A stretch of DNA of 64,000 nt from Bacteroidota bacterium (GTDB lineage Bacteria > Bacteroidota > Ignavibacteria > Ignavibacteriales > Melioribacteraceae). Numbering within the stretch: the stretch's first letter is position 1; every line of letters starts with the position of its first letter. The stretch lies in assembly GCA_018818165.1 (NCBI GenBank), contig JAHISP010000062.1, positions 48,017 through 112,016 on the forward strand, given 5' to 3'. This document shows, in pieces, positions 27,917 through 37,196 of the stretch. Under the pieces are notes generated by a model. That model made no database searches, had not been told where the DNA came from, and saw nothing but the letters and a program-made list of their open reading frames with translations. The position numbers and the translations under genes were made by a program.

Positions 27917-30895
27917 TTATTTCAACAAAATCATTTTTTTGCTTTTATTAAAACTTCCACTTTGTAAACTATAAAAATATATTCCAGAAGTAAGATTGGA
28001 AGCATCAAATTGTACTTCATAATTTCCAGCTTTTTGTTGTTTATTAACAAGTGTAGTTACTTCACATCCGAGAATGTCGTAGATTTTGAGTGTAACAAAC
28101 CCACCCCCAGCCCCTCCCAAGAGGGGAGTTTGTGTAGATGGAATTGAATATTTAATTGTTGTGCTTGGATTAAATGGATTTGGATAATTTTGTGACAAGC
28201 TATATTCTGTTGGTAATTGATTTTGAGGCTTCTCTTTAATACCAACTGGAACAAAATTGAAATTTGTGTTATAAAAACCAATTGCATTTTTTGCAAGTGC
28301 TTTTGTTACATCAATAGATTCAAGTGAAGTGTTTCCTCTTCCAACAATGTAAGCAACAATAATTTCTATTGGTTCATTTGGTTTTAGTTCAAATGGACCT
28401 GATGTTATCATCATTCTTTGATCAACCGGCGTTTCACTTATCCATCCATCCCTAGTAACTGGGTTTCCAGAGTATAAAAATTGCGTATTTATTTCATTGC
28501 AATTTAAATTGAAAACCTGCCCAAAAGCCCAATTACATGGGTCAATCTTGTTACCTTCCTTATTGAACCCTAACTGATAATTTCTTAATTCAATTTGTGA
28601 GTTGGGATCACCATAAGTAGGGTGACTGCTCATATAGGCTACAAATGAAATCATATTTTGATTTTTGGCACCTGCAAATTCTTTTGTGGAAAAGTTCTTT
28701 CCGTACTGATATTTTGCCGTATCAAGCGGTGTGTCAATGCCATCATCATAAACACCATTACTATTAATATCAGTATATGTTTCACCAATAATATATATTG
28801 GAGCACCTTGAATTATAGACTGCATAAAAGTAGGTGAATTTCCAAACACAGCGTCTTCATCTTTATCGTAATCGTATCCACCGTTAACAATAGTATCACA
28901 ACCAGTATGGTCATTAATATAATTCCCAACATCAGGGTCGGACATTGCAGAAAAGTAAACATCACGATATTCTGTTAAACTTTTATTTTCAATTTCATAT
29001 TTTACAAAAATAACTCCATCAAGTTCTTTTTGCGCATCGGGAGAATATCCAAAGACAGTCTGCTTAATTTCAATATCTTTAGGTTCCATATAATTGAATC
29101 GTCTTTTTTCAGCTGGAACTCCATCATTAAAAACTGTCCACGCAGTAACATCACCAATTAGGTCTGGGCTATCTTCATTTGCATCCCAAACTCCGTTGCT
29201 ATTTAAGTCAATTGGAGTATAGACACCATCTCCATTTCCATCATAGAATTTAGCTCCTTGACGAACTGCATAAATCCAAGTTTGCCATGAATTTCCAAAT
29301 GGTTCATCATTGCTTTTTAAGACATAAACTTGATTTATGGGATCATCAATCATACTACCAAACACTCCAGGTTGATAATCTTCGAGCCTTGATGCAGACT
29401 GAACAGCATTTGCCCACAATTCATTACCATCATAACCAGAAAGACCAAATCCAGCCGCAAAAAGAACCGTTTCACCATCATAAGTGCCAGAAGGTCCAGT
29501 TGAATCAGCATCAACTTCAGCCAAAATACCTTTGTTATCTATTGGCATTTTAAATCTATTAATATCAATCATTGCGACTTTGCTCGTAAATTTAATTGAG
29601 TAATAAATTTTTCTACCAAATCGTGTTCTTGTCAATCCATCTTCATCAGTTGCAAATACTGAAAGTGATAAAATATCACTCTCTCCATATCCAGTAATAC
29701 CAATTCCATAAACTGAGTCATTTGCTTCACCATCAAAATGTAAGCCGTCATCAAACATTTCAATTGGAGTTTGTAAATTATCATTCAATTGTAGTTTTAA
29801 AAATACTGATGCTATATTTTTGTCATCGTTCACAACCGCAGATATTTTTATAGTATCTAGTATATTTACTTCCACAGGATCAACTACTATATCAACAATT
29901 GATGGTGGAGTATAAACATCATCGGTCTTACCAATAATTCCATACCAAAGTGAGTACATTTCTGTTTCTGCTTTAAAATTATTTTCATTAAAAGCTCTAT
30001 CTGACATAAAACTTGCATACAAATTTTGTGAATTTGAACTGATTCTCAAATTTGCATCAACTCCAACAAATTTGGTAAACTGAGTTGGGTTAGACCAAGT
30101 TAAACCGTTATCAGCAGATTCTATATAAAAGATATCTCCAGTTGTTGAAGAGGATACCAACTTGTAAACAATTAGCAACGTACCATCACTTTTCTTTAAT
30201 ATGGAAGGTTCAGAATAAAAATTCTTATTAACTAATATTGGACTTAAAACCCAAGTACTACCGCTATCACCACTTGTTCTGCAATAAATATTTCCGCTTT
30301 GTACAAAAATAGCTTTAAGGCTATCACCAACTGAAATTACAGTTAATGATTCTGCCCCTAATTTAAACAAACTTGGAGAACTCCAAGACACACCGTCATT
30401 TTCACTTTTAGTATACTCTAAAAAAGTACTTCTCTTGTAAGTGAACCATAGTTTGTTGTCATTGGTTTGCGAAAATATTCCATGTCCCATAGTAGTGCCT
30501 TGAGCATTAACAAATATTTCAGGCTCACTCCATGACAAACCACTATCTATTGAAGAGATCAAATAATACCGGTATGTTGAAATTCCCAATTTAAATGCGA
30601 CTAAAATTTTTCCAGTATTTGTCTTGTAAGTAATTAAATCTTGGTTTAGAATGTCTTGTGAAAGTGAATCAGCAAGAACAGAGGCTATGCCCCAATTAAC
30701 ACCATCACTACTTTTGGATACTTTTATTTTTGCATCTTCAATCCAGAAAAAAAGAACGGCATTGTTATCCAACTCCACAATGGATGAATGCACTTGCGAA
30801 CGTGTAGTATTTTGCAACGGAAACCGTGTTATTTCTGATAATTGTGCCGATAAACTAACTGTTAGTATAAAAAGTAATAATGTTAATTTCTTCAT
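27917..30895 (-). CDS. T9SS-exported BNR-repeat protein, paralogue 2
   Basis: The 992-residue protein has signal peptide MKKLTLLLFILTVSLSAQ and five BNR-type repeats (SSDGVNW, SIDSGLSW, SENDGVSW, SGDSGSTW, SADNGLTW) in the first 300 residues. It shares with paralogue 3 a beta-sandwich with PIEMFDDGLHFDGEANDS, a calcium-type stretch (DGNGDGVYTPIDLNSNGVWD) and a long conserved domain ending IIVAYIVGRGNTSLES. The T9SS sorting domain follows (SLSQNYPNPFNPSTTIKYSIP). Its SIP loop contains TPLLGGAGGGF, encoded by a palindromic repeat at 28097-28136. Function unknown; probably a surface or released adhesin-like or ligand-binding protein. Confidence 0.75.
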   Translation of the reverse strand: MKKLTLLLFILTVSLSAQLSEITRFPLQNTTRSQVHSSIVELDNNAVLFFWIEDAKIKVSKSSDGVNWGIASVLADSLSQDILNQDLITYKTNTGKILVAFKLGISTYRYYLISSIDSGLSWSEPEIFVNAQGTTMGHGIFSQTNDNKLWFTYKRSTFLEYTKSENDGVSWSSPSLFKLGAESLTVISVGDSLKAIFVQSGNIYCRTSGDSGSTWVLSPILVNKNFYSEPSILKKSDGTLLIVYKLVSSSTTGDIFYIESADNGLTWSNPTQFTKFVGVDANLRISSNSQNLYASFMSDRAFNENNFKAETEMYSLWYGIIGKTDDVYTPPSIVDIVVDPVEVNILDTIKISAVVNDDKNIASVFLKLQLNDNLQTPIEMFDDGLHFDGEANDSVYGIGITGYGESDILSLSVFATDEDGLTRTRFGRKIYYSIKFTSKVAMIDINRFKMPIDNKGILAEVDADSTGPSGTYDGETVLFAAGFGLSGYDGNELWANAVQSASRLEDYQPGVFGSMIDDPINQVYVLKSNDEPFGNSWQTWIYAVRQGAKFYDGNGDGVYTPIDLNSNGVWDANEDSPDLIGDVTAWTVFNDGVPAEKRRFNYMEPKDIEIKQTVFGYSPDAQKELDGVIFVKYEIENKSLTEYRDVYFSAMSDPDVGNYINDHTGCDTIVNGGYDYDKDEDAVFGNSPTFMQSIIQGAPIYIIGETYTDINSNGVYDDGIDTPLDTAKYQYGKNFSTKEFAGAKNQNMISFVAYMSSHPTYGDPNSQIELRNYQLGFNKEGNKIDPCNWAFGQVFNLNCNEINTQFLYSGNPVTRDGWISETPVDQRMMITSGPFELKPNEPIEIIVAYIVGRGNTSLESIDVTKALAKNAIGFYNTNFNFVPVGIKEKPQNQLPTEYSLSQNYPNPFNPSTTIKYSIPSTQTPLLGGAGGGFVTLKIYDILGCEVTTLVNKQQKAGNYEVQFDASNLTSGIYFYSLQSGSFNKSKKMILLK
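28097..28136. repeat. Palindromic repeat inside coding sequence (CCCCTCCCAAGAGGGG type)
   Basis: AAACCCACCCCCAG...CCCTC and GAGGGGAGTTT form a palindrome around CCCTCCCAAGAGGGG. Its GC content is far above its surroundings. It is translated as TPLLGGAGGGF in the sorting domain of paralogue 2. A looser relative with the same layout lies at 63726-63766. Confidence 0.75.
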
Positions 30896-30974
30896 TTTGT
30901 TTCCCTTTTTAAATTTCTTTGCGTCTTTCCGACTCTGTGGTTACTGAGTCTGTTGAAGTACGGTTTTCCTTTTT

Positions 30975-33956
30975 CTATTTTAATAAAACCATTTTTTTGC
31001 TTTCCATAAAACTACCACTTTGTAATTTATAGAAATAAACTCCGCTTGTTAAATTACTTGCATCAAATTGTACTTCGTAAATTCCAGCCTTTTGATTCTT
31101 GTTTACTAGTGTTGCAACTTCACGACCAAGTATATCATAAACCATAAGTCTCACTTCTTGCTTCTCACCTCTCACATCTTTTGGTATTGAATATTTAATT
31201 GTTGTACTTGGATTAAACGGATTTGGATAATTTTGTGACAAGCTATATTCTGTTGGTAATTGATTTTGTGGTTTCTCTTTAACTCCTACTGGAACATAAT
31301 TGAAATTTGTGTTATAAAAACCAATTGCATTTTTTGCAAGTGCTTTTGTTACATCAACTGATTCAAGTGAAGTGTTTCCTCTACCGACTGCGTATGCAAC
31401 AATAATTTCTACTGGTTCTTTTGACTTTAATATAAACGGACCTGAATTTACCATCATTCTTTGGTCAATATCCATATTGCATATCCAACCATCTCCGGTA
31501 ACTGGATTTCCAGAATATATAAATAGTGGATTTACTTCACTGCAATTTATATTTAGAACTTCACCATAAGGCCAATTACATGGGTCTAATTCAATTCCAT
31601 CACTATTTAATCCTTCAAGATAATTTCTAAAATAAATTTGTGTTTGTGGGTCACCATAAGTTGGGTGACTACTCATATAAGACACATATGCACTCATAGT
31701 CTGGTTTTTTGCACCAATAAATTCTTGCTTTTGAAAAAACTCTCCATCAAAATAATTTGCTGTATCCAATGGAGTATCAATTCCTTCATCATAAATACCA
31801 TTGCTATTGGTATCTGTAAAAGTTTCTCCTGCTATATATACTGGAGCTCCTTGAATTATAGATGCCATAAATGTTGGAGCATTAATACCATATGTGCCAT
31901 CCTCTCCATCGTTATAAATAAACCCAGAATTAATAGTTGTATCCGAGCCTGCAAAATCATCACCGGGATCACCGATATCGGCATCAGCCATAGATGCAAA
32001 ATAAACCGAGTCATAATCATTTAAACTCTTGTTTTCTATTCTGTATCTTATAAAAAACACTCCATCTAATTCAGAATATGTATTTGGGGCATATCCAAAT
32101 ACTGTTTGTTGAATTTCAATATCTTTTGGTGAAACGTCATATCTTCTTAAATCAGTAGGTACTCCATCATTATATACTGTCCATGTAGTTACATCACCAA
32201 TTAAATCTGGGCGGTCTTCATTTGTATCCCAAACTCCATTGCTATTTAAATCAATCGGTATATAAACACCATCTCCATTTCCGTCATAAAACTTTGCCCC
32301 AAGTTTAACAGCATGTTTCCAAGTTTCCCATGTTAAGCCAAATGGTTCATCGCTACTTTTTAAAACATAAACCATATTTAGAGGGTCATCAATATCACTT
32401 CCAACTATACCAGGTTGATAATCATTAATTCTGGAAGCTGTCATAACGCCATTAGCCCACAATTCACCATTTGAATAACCTGAAAGTCCAAATCCACCAG
32501 AAAATAGTACAACAGCTTCATCAAATTTACCAAATACAGGTTCTCCATTAATTTCAACGTCAGCTAAAACACCTTTATTATCTACCCCAAATTTGAAACG
32601 ATTTACATCGATGAAATAATGGTTGTTTACACTTGAAATAGAAAAAAGAATATTACCGCCAAAACGCTTTGAAATAATACCAAGATTATCTGCAGCAAAA
32701 ATTGAATAATTGAGAATATCAGCAGCACTAAAACCACTAAGTGAAATACCATAAGTTGAATCATTTGCAGAGCCATCACTATGTAAACCATCATCGAACA
32801 TTTCAATTGGTGTTTGTTCAACTCCTTTCAATTTGTGATGCAAAAAGACACTTAAAATGCTTACATCATCAAAGATTTTTGCATTAAAAATAACTGTGTC
32901 AATAGTAGTTGCATCTGTTGGAGAATGAGAAATATTTGTAATGGTTGGAGGTGTAAATATGTCATCAGAAGTTCCAACAATGCCATACCAAAGCGAATAA
33001 ATTTCTTCTTCTATTTGATAATTTGGTTCATTGTATAATCTATCTGAAGCAAAACTTGCGTATAGATTTTCTGAGTTTGAATTGATTCGCAAATTTAAGT
33101 CAAGTCCAGTATATTTTGTAAATTGTGTTGGAGTTGACCATGTTGAGCCATTATCGTTTGATTCGATAATATTATATTCACCAGGATTTAAACTGTTTGA
33201 TAATCTATAAATTATCATAATCGAACCATCAGTTTTCTTAATAACAGACGGTTCCCCATAAATGTTTGAGTCGTCCAAAATAGTTGCTGCGGTAGACCAA
33301 GTTATACCGTTATCATTGCTTCTTTTGTATTGTAGATCAGTTCCTCTAGAGGAGTAAATGAAAATCAAACTATCATTGGTAGATATTACACTTCCATATT
33401 TTGCACTTGTAGTTAATGTTTTCTTTCCACCCCATGTTGCTCCATCATCTTCGCTAGAAATAAATTCAAGATTAAATGATCTATTAAAAGAAAACCAAAG
33501 TTTATTGTCATCAGTTTGTGAAAATTTGCCATCCCACGTTGTTTTGAAAATGTTAAGCGGGTCCTTTATCATCAGAGTTGGCTCACTCCAAGTAATTCCA
33601 TTATCTGTGGATGAAATAATTTGATATTCGGTAATTAATTGATTTGCTCTATAAGCAACAATTATTTTGCCACTATTTGTTTTATAAGTTACCAAATCTT
33701 GGTAAGTACTACCATCTGCAAGAGAATCAACAAGTACATTACTGGTATTCCAATTTACTCCGTCACTACTTTTGGCTACTTTAAGTTGAGAGGATTCAAT
33801 CCATAAAAACAACAATTCACTACCATCCAATTCAACAATTGAGGAATGCAAATGCGTTTTACTTGTGTCTTGTAATGGAAATTTTGTTATCTCTGTAAGC
33901 TGTGCGGATAAATTGATTGATAGTGTTAATAGTACAAATAAAAATAAACGTGTCAT
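30975..33956 (-). CDS. T9SS-exported BNR-repeat protein, paralogue 3
   Basis: The 993-residue protein has signal peptide MTRLFLFVLLTLSINLSAQ and five BNR-type repeats (SSDGVNW, STDNGITW, SEDDGATW, SNDNGITW, SNDNGSTW). The same central sandwich (PIEMFDDGLHSDGSANDS), calcium-type segment (DGNGDGVYIPIDLNSNGVWD) and conserved C-terminal domain as paralogue 2 follow, so these two are closest relatives. The sorting domain ends KKMVLLK. In its SIP loop the residues KDVRGEKQEVR are encoded by a degenerate GTGAGA/GAAG repeat. It is the first of the array, followed 79 bp later by paralogue 2. Role unknown. Confidence 0.75.
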   Translation of the reverse strand: MTRLFLFVLLTLSINLSAQLTEITKFPLQDTSKTHLHSSIVELDGSELLFLWIESSQLKVAKSSDGVNWNTSNVLVDSLADGSTYQDLVTYKTNSGKIIVAYRANQLITEYQIISSTDNGITWSEPTLMIKDPLNIFKTTWDGKFSQTDDNKLWFSFNRSFNLEFISSEDDGATWGGKKTLTTSAKYGSVISTNDSLIFIYSSRGTDLQYKRSNDNGITWSTAATILDDSNIYGEPSVIKKTDGSIMIIYRLSNSLNPGEYNIIESNDNGSTWSTPTQFTKYTGLDLNLRINSNSENLYASFASDRLYNEPNYQIEEEIYSLWYGIVGTSDDIFTPPTITNISHSPTDATTIDTVIFNAKIFDDVSILSVFLHHKLKGVEQTPIEMFDDGLHSDGSANDSTYGISLSGFSAADILNYSIFAADNLGIISKRFGGNILFSISSVNNHYFIDVNRFKFGVDNKGVLADVEINGEPVFGKFDEAVVLFSGGFGLSGYSNGELWANGVMTASRINDYQPGIVGSDIDDPLNMVYVLKSSDEPFGLTWETWKHAVKLGAKFYDGNGDGVYIPIDLNSNGVWDTNEDRPDLIGDVTTWTVYNDGVPTDLRRYDVSPKDIEIQQTVFGYAPNTYSELDGVFFIRYRIENKSLNDYDSVYFASMADADIGDPGDDFAGSDTTINSGFIYNDGEDGTYGINAPTFMASIIQGAPVYIAGETFTDTNSNGIYDEGIDTPLDTANYFDGEFFQKQEFIGAKNQTMSAYVSYMSSHPTYGDPQTQIYFRNYLEGLNSDGIELDPCNWPYGEVLNINCSEVNPLFIYSGNPVTGDGWICNMDIDQRMMVNSGPFILKSKEPVEIIVAYAVGRGNTSLESVDVTKALAKNAIGFYNTNFNYVPVGVKEKPQNQLPTEYSLSQNYPNPFNPSTTIKYSIPKDVRGEKQEVRLMVYDILGREVATLVNKNQKAGIYEVQFDASNLTSGVYFYKLQSGSFMESKKMVLLK
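31147..31179. repeat. Purine/pyrimidine-rich degenerate repeat inside coding sequence
   Basis: TCTCACTTCTTGCTTCTCACC followed by TCTCACATC occupies the SIP loop of the sorting domain in paralogue 3, on the minus strand GTGAGAGGTGAGAAGCAAGAA. It has the style of the GTGAAACTTGAAA repeat at 16330, but the match is loose. Confidence 0.5.
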
Positions 33957-34367
33957 TTTTTCTCCCTACTCCCCTTCCCCCGATTTGAAGTATTATTTTA
34001 TTGTTTGATTAAATTATAATATTTTATAACATTTTTAAATTAAATAATTTATAAGGCTAAATCAACAAAATAAAAAGTCTAAAGGCTTGGGATGAATATT
34101 TGCATAAAGTATTTTAGTCTAAATTATAAATAATAAATGGTGAACTTTTTTTCCTAATACAGATTCCAAATTGAGGCAAAAAATTATTCATTATATGTTT
34201 AGTAAAATTTTATTTACATTATAATTGCTGGTATTTTTGAAAAAAGTCTTTGCGAAAAGTTTCTCGAACCCGTTTGTCTGGGTCTAGACCAATAAATGAG
34301 TTTGCGGAAATATTACTATAGATTGCAAAGTTAGTGAAGGACCAAAATTTATTATAAGGATACCTGT
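33957..34367. other. Divergent intergenic region, 411 bp
   Basis: This AT-rich stretch should carry promoters for the BNR array (minus) and the LytTR regulator (plus). I see one perfect 10-bp palindrome, GGTCTAGACC at 34281-34290, about 80 bp upstream of the regulator start, and an AAGGAT ribosome site before 34368. No coding potential was recognised. Confidence 0.4.
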
Positions 34368-35135
34368 ATGAGTACTAATGCAAGAAAAATATTAGTAATT
34401 GAAGATGATTTAGATCTTTTAAATAACATTAATGAAATTTTGGGAGAAGAAGGCTTCTCTGTAAAAACTGAATCTGATGGTATGAACGGTATTAAAACTG
34501 CATATACTTGGTTGCCCGATCTTATTATTTGTGATATCTCAATTCCTATAAAAAATGGTTACGATGTTTTACAGGCAATCTTAAATTCTGAAAAAACAAA
34601 AACCATTCCATTCATATTTTTAACATCTAAAGTTGAAAAGGAAGATATAAGAAAGGGGATGCGGTTAGGGGCTGATGACTATCTTTTTAAGCCTTTTGAT
34701 TTAGATGATTTATTATTATCCATAAATATGAGACTTGAGAAAAAAAACGTTAGGATTACTAATACTTCCCAAGAAGTTGAAGACCAAAATAAAATTTATG
34801 AAATTGATGACAAACTCTTATTGAAAAATGGTCCTAAAATGCAATTTCATTCAATAAGAGATTTGAAATATTTACGTGCCGAAAGTCCTTATGTTAATTT
34901 AAAATTTGCAAATGGTTATCACTCTTTAGAAAGAAAAAGTATGGATGAATGGGAGGCAAAACTTCCATGTAAATATTTTATTAGAATTCATCGCTCAACT
35001 ATTATAAATATAGAATTTATAACAAAAATTGAAAAATTAAACAACACTTCATATTTAATTAAGCTTAAAGATGAAAAAGAGTCCTTTGTTATAAGCAAAA
35101 GATACAGTGCTAAATTAAAATCTCATTTTTCTTAA
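34368..35135 (+). CDS. LytTR-family response regulator
   Basis: A receiver domain (1-125) has the acidic pair ED at 12-14, phosphoacceptor Asp56 in LIICDISIP, the Thr in FIFLTSK and Lys in FKPF. A linker leads to a LytTR DNA-binding domain (about 155-255) with FHSIRDLKYLRAESPYVNLKF and the conserved FIRIHRSTIINIEFI. LytTR regulators bind paired direct repeats near -80 to -50 of target promoters. AAGGAT upstream supports the start. No dedicated kinase is fused; the divergently placed PAS kinase at 35411-36538 is convergent with it and could be the partner. The target may be the neighbouring T9SS genes, but no binding repeat was identified. Confidence 0.88.
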   Translation: MSTNARKILVIEDDLDLLNNINEILGEEGFSVKTESDGMNGIKTAYTWLPDLIICDISIPIKNGYDVLQAILNSEKTKTIPFIFLTSKVEKEDIRKGMRLGADDYLFKPFDLDDLLLSINMRLEKKNVRITNTSQEVEDQNKIYEIDDKLLLKNGPKMQFHSIRDLKYLRAESPYVNLKFANGYHSLERKSMDEWEAKLPCKYFIRIHRSTIINIEFITKIEKLNNTSYLIKLKDEKESFVISKRYSAKLKSHFS

Positions 35136-35259
35136 TGTTATTTACATTAGAGTTTCGGATAAACCAATAAGATTGATTTGTTATATTAATTCATGTTGTA
35201 TGAATAGCAAAATTTCAAATGGTAATGCTCTTTAGTTAGCAATTCGAGCTACACTGTAG

Positions 35260-35390
35260 TGCGATTCGGCGAATCGCAACTTTGGAGCTAGCGATTCATC
35301 TCTAGTACTTTATAAATTGCCAAACATGTGAGAAGTGCTTTTTACAACAGCTTTCCACACTCCGAGAAAAACATCGGAGCTCGCAATGAT
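35260..35390. repeat. Hairpin-rich intergenic region with decayed repeats
   Basis: TGCGATTC-GGC-GAATCGCA at 35260-35278 is a perfect 8-bp stem. Further on, TCCGAGAAAAACATCGGA and GCTCGCAATGATAG at 35360-35392 look like a decayed end of the GTCATTGCGAG repeat family. It lies between convergent genes and may help terminate both. Confidence 0.5.
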
Positions 35391-35410
35391 AGTAATTTGT
35401 AATTTTGCAG

Positions 35411-36538
35411 TTATGCTATCTTTTTGGGACAAGAGACCTTAAAAACTGTTCCACTATTTTCATAAGATTCAAATGAAACCGAGCTATTCAGATATCTTTC
35501 TGATAACAATTTAACACTATAAGTGCCTATTCCTCTTCCTAAACCTTTTGTTGAAAATGACCTTTGAAAAATTTGAAGTTGTATTTTTTTTGGAATAAAC
35601 CCCGAATTTTTTACCGAAAACACTATTCTTCCTTCCAACTCGGTACAATTAAGTAAAACTGTTTCACCTTTTGGGGAGGCTTCCAAAGCATTTTTTGCTA
35701 AATTTCCTAAAACTCGCCTTAAAATAGTTTTATCTGTACTAATAATTACATCAGCACAACCTTGTTCAATTTCAAGTTTCTGCTTGTCAGTTATGATATT
35801 ATTTTTGTAAAGGATTATTACTTCTTCAAGTAAATCTCTTGTGGATAAATCGGTTATTGATAATTTTAGCTCTCCATCTTCTGCCTGCGATAAAGTTCTT
35901 TGCGATTTTATTTCATCAATAAGTTTTATGGAAATATCTTCAGCTATGTTCATAAATTCTTCTAATTCCTCACCTTCGCTTTCTTTTAGCAAACCTAAAA
36001 AACCACTTAGGCTGCCAGCAGTATTAAGTACATCATGAAAGAATATCTTTTCCAGTACTTTTCTTCTTTTTTCGTTACTGATATCAACAAATGAGAACAA
36101 AGTAAATTCATTATTTTCAACAATAATTTTCTTTGACCAAATATTTAGGTCAAGTACATCATTATTATTTTGAGTAATTCTGCATTCTTGTATATCAAAT
36201 CCATTTTTTTGGCTATTAAGAATTGCATTAACTGCGCCGCACTCAGAACAAAATTCACTTGTTCCACAGCCGCCATTTTCTTCCCATGCATGAATACAAT
36301 CCACACATTCACCTGGTCTCATTCCATAAATTGTATTTTTACCAATTAAATCGAGGAATAATTTATTTGCATAAACTATCTGGCGTTCTTTGTTTAACAC
36401 TAAAATAAAAGCTGGAATGTTATCAAGAAAAGGATTAGTTGTGAACAAATTATCAATAATTGATTTTTGATTCTGAATTGTAGCAGAATTAGCACGCTCT
36501 GGTGGCGCAAATTTTGTTGTATATTGTGGCTCAATCAC
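35411..36538 (-). CDS. Cys-rich PAS sensor histidine kinase
   Basis: This is a soluble kinase of 375 residues. A PAS domain (about 40-155) contains CVDCIHAWEENGGCG and EFCSECGAV, with Cys78, 81, 91, 97 and 100, a pattern that suggests metal, Fe-S or redox sensing. The phosphoacceptor box is FFHDVLNTAG with His168, a non-HisKA type. The ATPase part has N-box NLAKNALEASPKG, a degenerate G1 (FSVKNSG) and GLGRGIGTYSVKLL. No transmembrane segment is visible. It is separated by 222 bp from the che operon end, so it probably has its own promoter. Partner could be the LytTR regulator or the REC protein at 36761. Confidence 0.85.
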   Translation of the reverse strand: MIEPQYTTKFAPPERANSATIQNQKSIIDNLFTTNPFLDNIPAFILVLNKERQIVYANKLFLDLIGKNTIYGMRPGECVDCIHAWEENGGCGTSEFCSECGAVNAILNSQKNGFDIQECRITQNNNDVLDLNIWSKKIIVENNEFTLFSFVDISNEKRRKVLEKIFFHDVLNTAGSLSGFLGLLKESEGEELEEFMNIAEDISIKLIDEIKSQRTLSQAEDGELKLSITDLSTRDLLEEVIILYKNNIITDKQKLEIEQGCADVIISTDKTILRRVLGNLAKNALEASPKGETVLLNCTELEGRIVFSVKNSGFIPKKIQLQIFQRSFSTKGLGRGIGTYSVKLLSERYLNSSVSFESYENSGTVFKVSCPKKIA

Positions 36539-36760
36539 TGAACTACTCCGATTATTAATTGTTATCTAAAGCTTTTTATTGTTTGTAATATAATAATTGA
36601 AAGGGTTGAATGAAATTATTTTCCATATTCTATTTCATTAGTTTTGTAAAAGAATAAAGACAAAACGGCTTAAACCAGATTTTCATCCTTAACTTTACAT
36701 CATTATCCTTTTCTTATAAATAATTGTTTTTCATAAACTCTAATTTTTAGAATAATCGTA

Positions 36761-37171
36761 TTATGAAATTACCTTTTTTACAAAATTTAAGTCTTTCATC
36801 ATAGCATCTAGTTTTTTTCTATTAATTGGTTTTACTAAATAGTTTGTACAACCACCATGATAATAGGCATCTATCACCTCTTCGGGTGTATCTAAAGCAG
36901 TTACCATAACAATTTTAACTTCTTTGGAAGCATGAACATTTTCCTCTTTTTCTATATTTCTAATTATTTTTAATGCTTCTCTTCCATCCATTTCTGGCAT
37001 CATAATATCCAAAAAAATTATATCATATGGTTTCCCTTCTTCAAAAGCCATAGAAAATGCAAGGACTGCTTCTTTGCCATTTACCACACTATCACATTCC
37101 CCATAATCTTTAAGCATTTTTTCAATAACAAATCTGTTAACAAGATGATCTTCTACAATTAGTATTTTCAT
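36761..37171 (-). CDS. Single-domain response regulator
   Basis: This is a stand-alone receiver domain of 136 residues. Acidic residues Glu7/Asp8, phosphoacceptor Asp55 (IIFLDIMMPEMDG), VTALD with the Thr, and LVKPI with the Lys are all present. Its style (ILIVEDHLVNRFVIEKML) matches receivers found in or paired with hybrid kinases. It lies 25 bp downstream of the hybrid kinase gene and ends the long chemosensory operon, so the kinase at 37197 is the likely phosphodonor. Without an output domain it acts by protein contact or as a phosphate sink. Confidence 0.88.
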   Translation of the reverse strand: MKILIVEDHLVNRFVIEKMLKDYGECDSVVNGKEAVLAFSMAFEEGKPYDIIFLDIMMPEMDGREALKIIRNIEKEENVHASKEVKIVMVTALDTPEEVIDAYYHGGCTNYLVKPINRKKLDAMMKDLNFVKKVIS

Positions 37172-37196
37172 TTCTCTTTTCTCACTTTAAGGATTA

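Noticed and set aside
31638..32024. Plus-strand open frame of 128 codons opposite BNR paralogue 3
   Set aside because: It is antisense to a well-supported gene, with Cys/Ile-rich composition typical of a shadow.
24791..33956. True sialidases
   Set aside because: Asp boxes are present, but no FRIP motif or catalytic Arg triad was seen; Asp boxes alone are structural.
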